A model generated the notes under the pieces. That model did no database searches and was not told the DNA's origin. It saw only the letters and a list, made by a program, of their open reading frames with translations. Below are positions 5,741 to 6,982 of a stretch of DNA of 6,982 bases, in pieces (positions within the stretch are counted from its first letter, which is position 1; each line of letters begins with the position of its first letter). The DNA comes from Thiolapillus brandeum (GTDB lineage Bacteria > Pseudomonadota > Gammaproteobacteria > Chromatiales > Chromatiaceae): contig DRLF01000346.1 of NCBI GenBank assembly GCA_011051425.1, positions 1-6,982 of the forward strand. The letters are read 5' to 3'. Made by a program: the position numbers and the translations under genes.

Positions 5741-6037
5741 ATGAAAAACACCATTATTCCGATAACCCTTTCAGGTCTTTTCGTGCTTTCCACTGCGGCC
5801 ACGGGTGCAGACCCGGCCTACCCCATTGCGGGTACCGCACCTTACCAGCGGCCGGCTGGCGCACCTGTCATCGAATGGGTGCAACACGACCGCGCCTGGT
5901 TCGAGCATGCCCTGACAGGCATTCAACGTCCCTACCCGCGCAGTCTCTATTTCCTGGACAACCAGGGAAACTGGTACACGCCATTTACCCGTCCAGGCAT
6001 GACCCCACCCTATGACTTGCGTGGGTGGCATCAATGA
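5741..6037 (+). CDS. Small exported protein of unknown function
   Basis: A 98-residue protein that I cannot assign to a named family. Residues 1-23 are a Sec signal peptide (ITLSGLFVLSTAATGA), leaving about 75 mature residues. These are rich in Pro, Tyr, Trp and other aromatics and end in a distinctive segment, FLDNQGNWYTPFTRPGMTPPYDLRGW split over residues about 71-96. There is no Cys, and only three His remain in the mature part. The composition suggests a small compact or surface-associated protein. It is the first gene after the strong sigma-54 promoter at 5687 and is followed after 101 bp by the Met-X-Gly repeat gene on the same strand. The ribosome binding site is poor; a two-codon ORF ending in ATGA at the start codon may matter for initiation. 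The gene is well supported by promoter, signal peptide and frame; its role is unknown. Confidence 0.8.
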   Translation: MKNTIIPITLSGLFVLSTAATGADPAYPIAGTAPYQRPAGAPVIEWVQHDRAWFEHALTGIQRPYPRSLYFLDNQGNWYTPFTRPGMTPPYDLRGWHQ

Positions 6038-6057
6038 ATTCAGGAAGCCGTGACCAA

Positions 6058-6086
6058 TTGAACCAAAGGTCGGGGCTACCTAAATA
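6058..6086 (+). promoter_or_regulatory. Weak candidate sigma-70 promoter of the repeat-protein gene
   Basis: TTGAAC (6058-6063) and TAAATA (6081-6086) are 17 bases apart. The match is mediocre. If used, transcription would begin near 6093, at the foot of the hairpin at 6090-6113. No sigma-54 element or regulator box precedes this gene, so the alternative is readthrough from the promoter at 5687. Confidence 0.25.
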
Positions 6087-6089
6087 TGT

Positions 6090-6113
6090 CTGACCGGGAC
6101 GATCCCGAGTCAG
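6090..6113 (+). promoter_or_regulatory. Hairpin in the leader of the repeat-protein gene
   Basis: CTGAC-CGGGA / TCCCG-A-GTCAG form a 10-bp GC-rich stem with one bulged A and a CGA loop. No T-run follows, so it is not a terminator. It ends 12 bases before a strong Shine-Dalgarno (AGGAGG, 6126-6131). Such hairpins often stabilise the 5' end of abundant or processed mRNAs. The outer TGAC/GTCA also resembles widely spaced regulator half-sites, but the spacing is wrong. Confidence 0.5.
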
Positions 6114-6138
6114 TGTAATCCCAACAGGAGGAAAAAAC

Positions 6139-6690
6139 ATGAAAATGCGAATGCGTAACTTAGGCAAGCAAATCAAAAAAATCATCGGTGTAGCTGCCGT
6201 TATTGGCGCGGTAAGCGCAGTACCTGCTAGCGCCAGTATGTACGGCATGTCCGGTATGTCTGGCATGAACGGCATGGGTGGCATGTCTGGTATGGGTGGC
6301 ATGTCCGGCATGGGTGGCATGTCCGGTATGGGTGGCATGAGCGGTATGTCTGGTATGTCCGGCATGGGCGGCATGTCTGGTATGTCTGGTATGTCCGGCA
6401 TGGGCGGCATGTCTGGTATGTCCGGCATGGGCGGCATGTCTGGCATGGGTGGCATGAGCGGTATGTCAGGCATGGGCGGCATGTCCGGCATGTCCGGCTA
6501 CTTCAAGATCACGCCGCAAGGCCAGATCTTCTTCTATCCCGCAACTGGCATGAGTGGCATGTCCGGCATGAGTGGCATGTCCGGCATGGGAGGCATGAGC
6601 GGTATGTCTGGAATGGACGGAATGTCCGGTATGTCTGGAATGGACGGCATGAGCGGAATGTCCGGGATGGACGGCATGTCAGGTAACTGA
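6139..6690 (+). CDS. Exported Met-X-Gly tripeptide-repeat protein
   Basis: A 183-residue low-complexity protein not matching any family I can name. Residues 1-33 look like a Sec signal peptide with a long basic start (MKMRMRNLGKQIKK) and cleavage near PASA-S. The rest is almost only Met-X-Gly: 29 triplets at 34-120, then a short non-repetitive segment YFKITPQGQIFFYPAT (121-136), then 15 triplets at 138-182. X is mostly Ser or Gly. In the second block Asp appears every nine residues (160, 169, 178). There is no Cys or His. Gly every third residue recalls collagen-like geometry but without Pro; the dense Met could bind Cu(I) or be oxidised, which fits the heme/copper surroundings but is inference. 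It has a strong ribosome binding site (AGGAGG, seven bases before the ATG) and a leader hairpin, suggesting abundant synthesis. It may be co-transcribed with the 5741 gene. Confidence 0.88.
   Translation: MKMRMRNLGKQIKKIIGVAAVIGAVSAVPASASMYGMSGMSGMNGMGGMSGMGGMSGMGGMSGMGGMSGMSGMSGMGGMSGMSGMSGMGGMSGMSGMGGMSGMGGMSGMSGMGGMSGMSGYFKITPQGQIFFYPATGMSGMSGMSGMSGMGGMSGMSGMDGMSGMSGMDGMSGMSGMDGMSGN
6238..6498 (+). repeat. Coding tandem repeat block 1 (29 Met-X-Gly codon triplets)
   Basis: A 9-base coding period throughout. A 27-base unit encoding MSGMSGMGG is identical at the base level at 6346-6372, 6382-6408 and 6409-6435, evidence of recent internal duplication. Elsewhere Ser codons vary (TCT, TCC, TCA, AGC), so the array as a whole is older and its amino-acid pattern is kept by selection. 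Confidence 0.95.
6550..6684 (+). repeat. Coding tandem repeat block 2 (15 triplets, MSGMSGMDG super-repeat)
   Basis: The same 9-base period as block 1, but from residue 153 on it forms three consecutive 9-residue units MSGMSGMDG. These carry an acidic residue absent from block 1, and GGA glycine codons, which block 1 lacks. The two blocks have therefore diverged. Confidence 0.92.
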
Positions 6691-6701
6691 CCCACTCTTT
6701 C

Positions 6702-6736
6702 AAAAAAACGGCGGCGGCGCGTTTTGCGCCGTTGCC
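6702..6736. terminator. Strong GC hairpin after the repeat-protein gene
   Basis: Arms GGCGGCGGCGC (6710-6720) and GCGCCGTTGCC (6726-6736) pair over 11 bp with two G-U wobbles and the loop GTTTT. On the plus strand no T-run follows; instead seven A precede it (6702-6708), so a classical intrinsic terminator is formed only for minus-strand transcription. For the plus-strand mRNA it may act as a 3' stabiliser or partial terminator that separates the level of the repeat protein from the next gene. Confidence 0.5.
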
Positions 6737-6773
6737 ACCAGTACCAGTTTGCCAGCCAACCGGGGACAATAAA

Positions 6774-6982
6774 ATGCAAAAGCTTCGTACTCTTTTCAAC
6801 TTGCTTCTTTTTGCGATAGTACCGCTGTTCTTTTTCTATGCGGCTGCTCTGGTCACGGCTTATTTGTATACAGGTTCGCCTGGCGCACCAAAACCGCAGG
6901 CAACCATGATTGCGTCGGTGCAAAACTTGGTTTCCGACAATGGGGTCGCAATCGCGCCTCCTCCCGCCCAACCGTCACAGCC
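6774..6982 (+). CDS. Membrane-anchored protein of unknown function (N-terminal 69 residues, cut by window edge)
   Basis: The reading frame is open from ATG 6774 to the window end. The N-terminus MQKLRTLFN is followed by a long hydrophobic segment (about 9-32, LLLFAIVPLFFFYAAALVTAYLY), more like a membrane anchor than a cleaved signal. A Pro/Ala/Gln-rich stretch follows (SPGAPKPQA and, at the edge, APPPAQPSQP), typical of a linker to a periplasmic domain. GGGGA (6762-6766) lies seven bases upstream as a ribosome binding site. It follows the repeat-protein gene by 83 bp on the same strand, with the hairpin at 6710-6736 between. No domain is visible in the part present. Confidence 0.72.
   Translation, partial: MQKLRTLFNLLLFAIVPLFFFYAAALVTAYLYTGSPGAPKPQATMIASVQNLVSDNGVAIAPPPAQPSQ

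Noticed and set aside
6095..6112. Leader inverted repeat as a fourth regulator box
   Set aside because: The TGAC and GTCA halves are separated by 14 bases and the centre is GC-rich; a hairpin in RNA explains it better.
6238..6684. CRISPR or non-coding satellite interpretation of the repeat block
   Set aside because: The repeats keep a strict 9-base coding period with synonymous codon changes and no spacers, so it is a protein repeat.
5985..6971. Two minus-strand ORFs rich in MPDMPPMPDIP repeats (5985-6491, 6534-6971)
   Set aside because: They are the antisense reading of the Met-X-Gly array; the plus frame has a signal peptide, a strong ribosome binding site and a clean end, whereas these have none of these.

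Overview
The window looks like a proteobacterial chromosome, most likely a gammaproteobacterium, with moderate GC. The evidence is a CopL/CopA-type copper module, an NtrC-family two-component pair, sigma-54 promoters with an IHF site, and E. coli-like Shine-Dalgarno sequences. A chemolithotroph or other respiratory specialist would fit the c-type-heme sensor, but the sequence does not prove it. I see no tRNA, rRNA, CRISPR array or insertion sequence.

Left part (1-1088, minus strand): a copper-resistance pair. A short exported Cys/His/Met-rich CopL-like protein (711-1088) lies upstream of a Tat-exported multicopper oxidase of the CopA type, which runs off the left edge (1-613). A hairpin with a T-run sits between them. 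A sigma-70-like promoter containing a small palindrome lies directly in front of copL.

Middle (1159-4358, minus strand): a two-component system with overlapping genes. The histidine kinase has a periplasmic sensor domain with one CxxCH heme c motif, a HAMP domain and a PAS domain unusually rich in Cys and His. Its partner is a complete NtrC-type sigma-54 activator (receiver, AAA+ with GAFTGA, Fis-type helix-turn-helix). The kinase most likely starts at 4358, behind a strong ribosome binding site.

Right part (4359-6982, plus strand): the probable targets of that system. Two genes for exported proteins of unknown function each have a good sigma-54 -24/-12 promoter (4521-4536 and 5687-5702). 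A conserved near-palindrome, CTGACAAWWWGTCAT, occurs three times: once 97 bp and once 95 bp upstream of the two -24 elements, and once 137 bp further upstream of the second. A perfect match to the IHF consensus lies between box and promoter at the second site. The targets are a protein with three GW/DGSLILxPP repeats and a PepSY-like C-terminus (4583-5332), a 98-residue exported protein (5741-6037), and probably, as part of the same transcript, a strikingly regular Met-X-Gly repeat protein with 44 triplets (6139-6690) and a membrane-anchored protein that runs off the right edge (6774-6982).

How it may work together (inference): a heme/redox signal sensed outside the membrane is passed to the sigma-54 activator, which switches on a set of small envelope or extracellular proteins, among them the Met-rich repeat protein. 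The copper genes lie beside this system but lack its box, so they are probably regulated separately.
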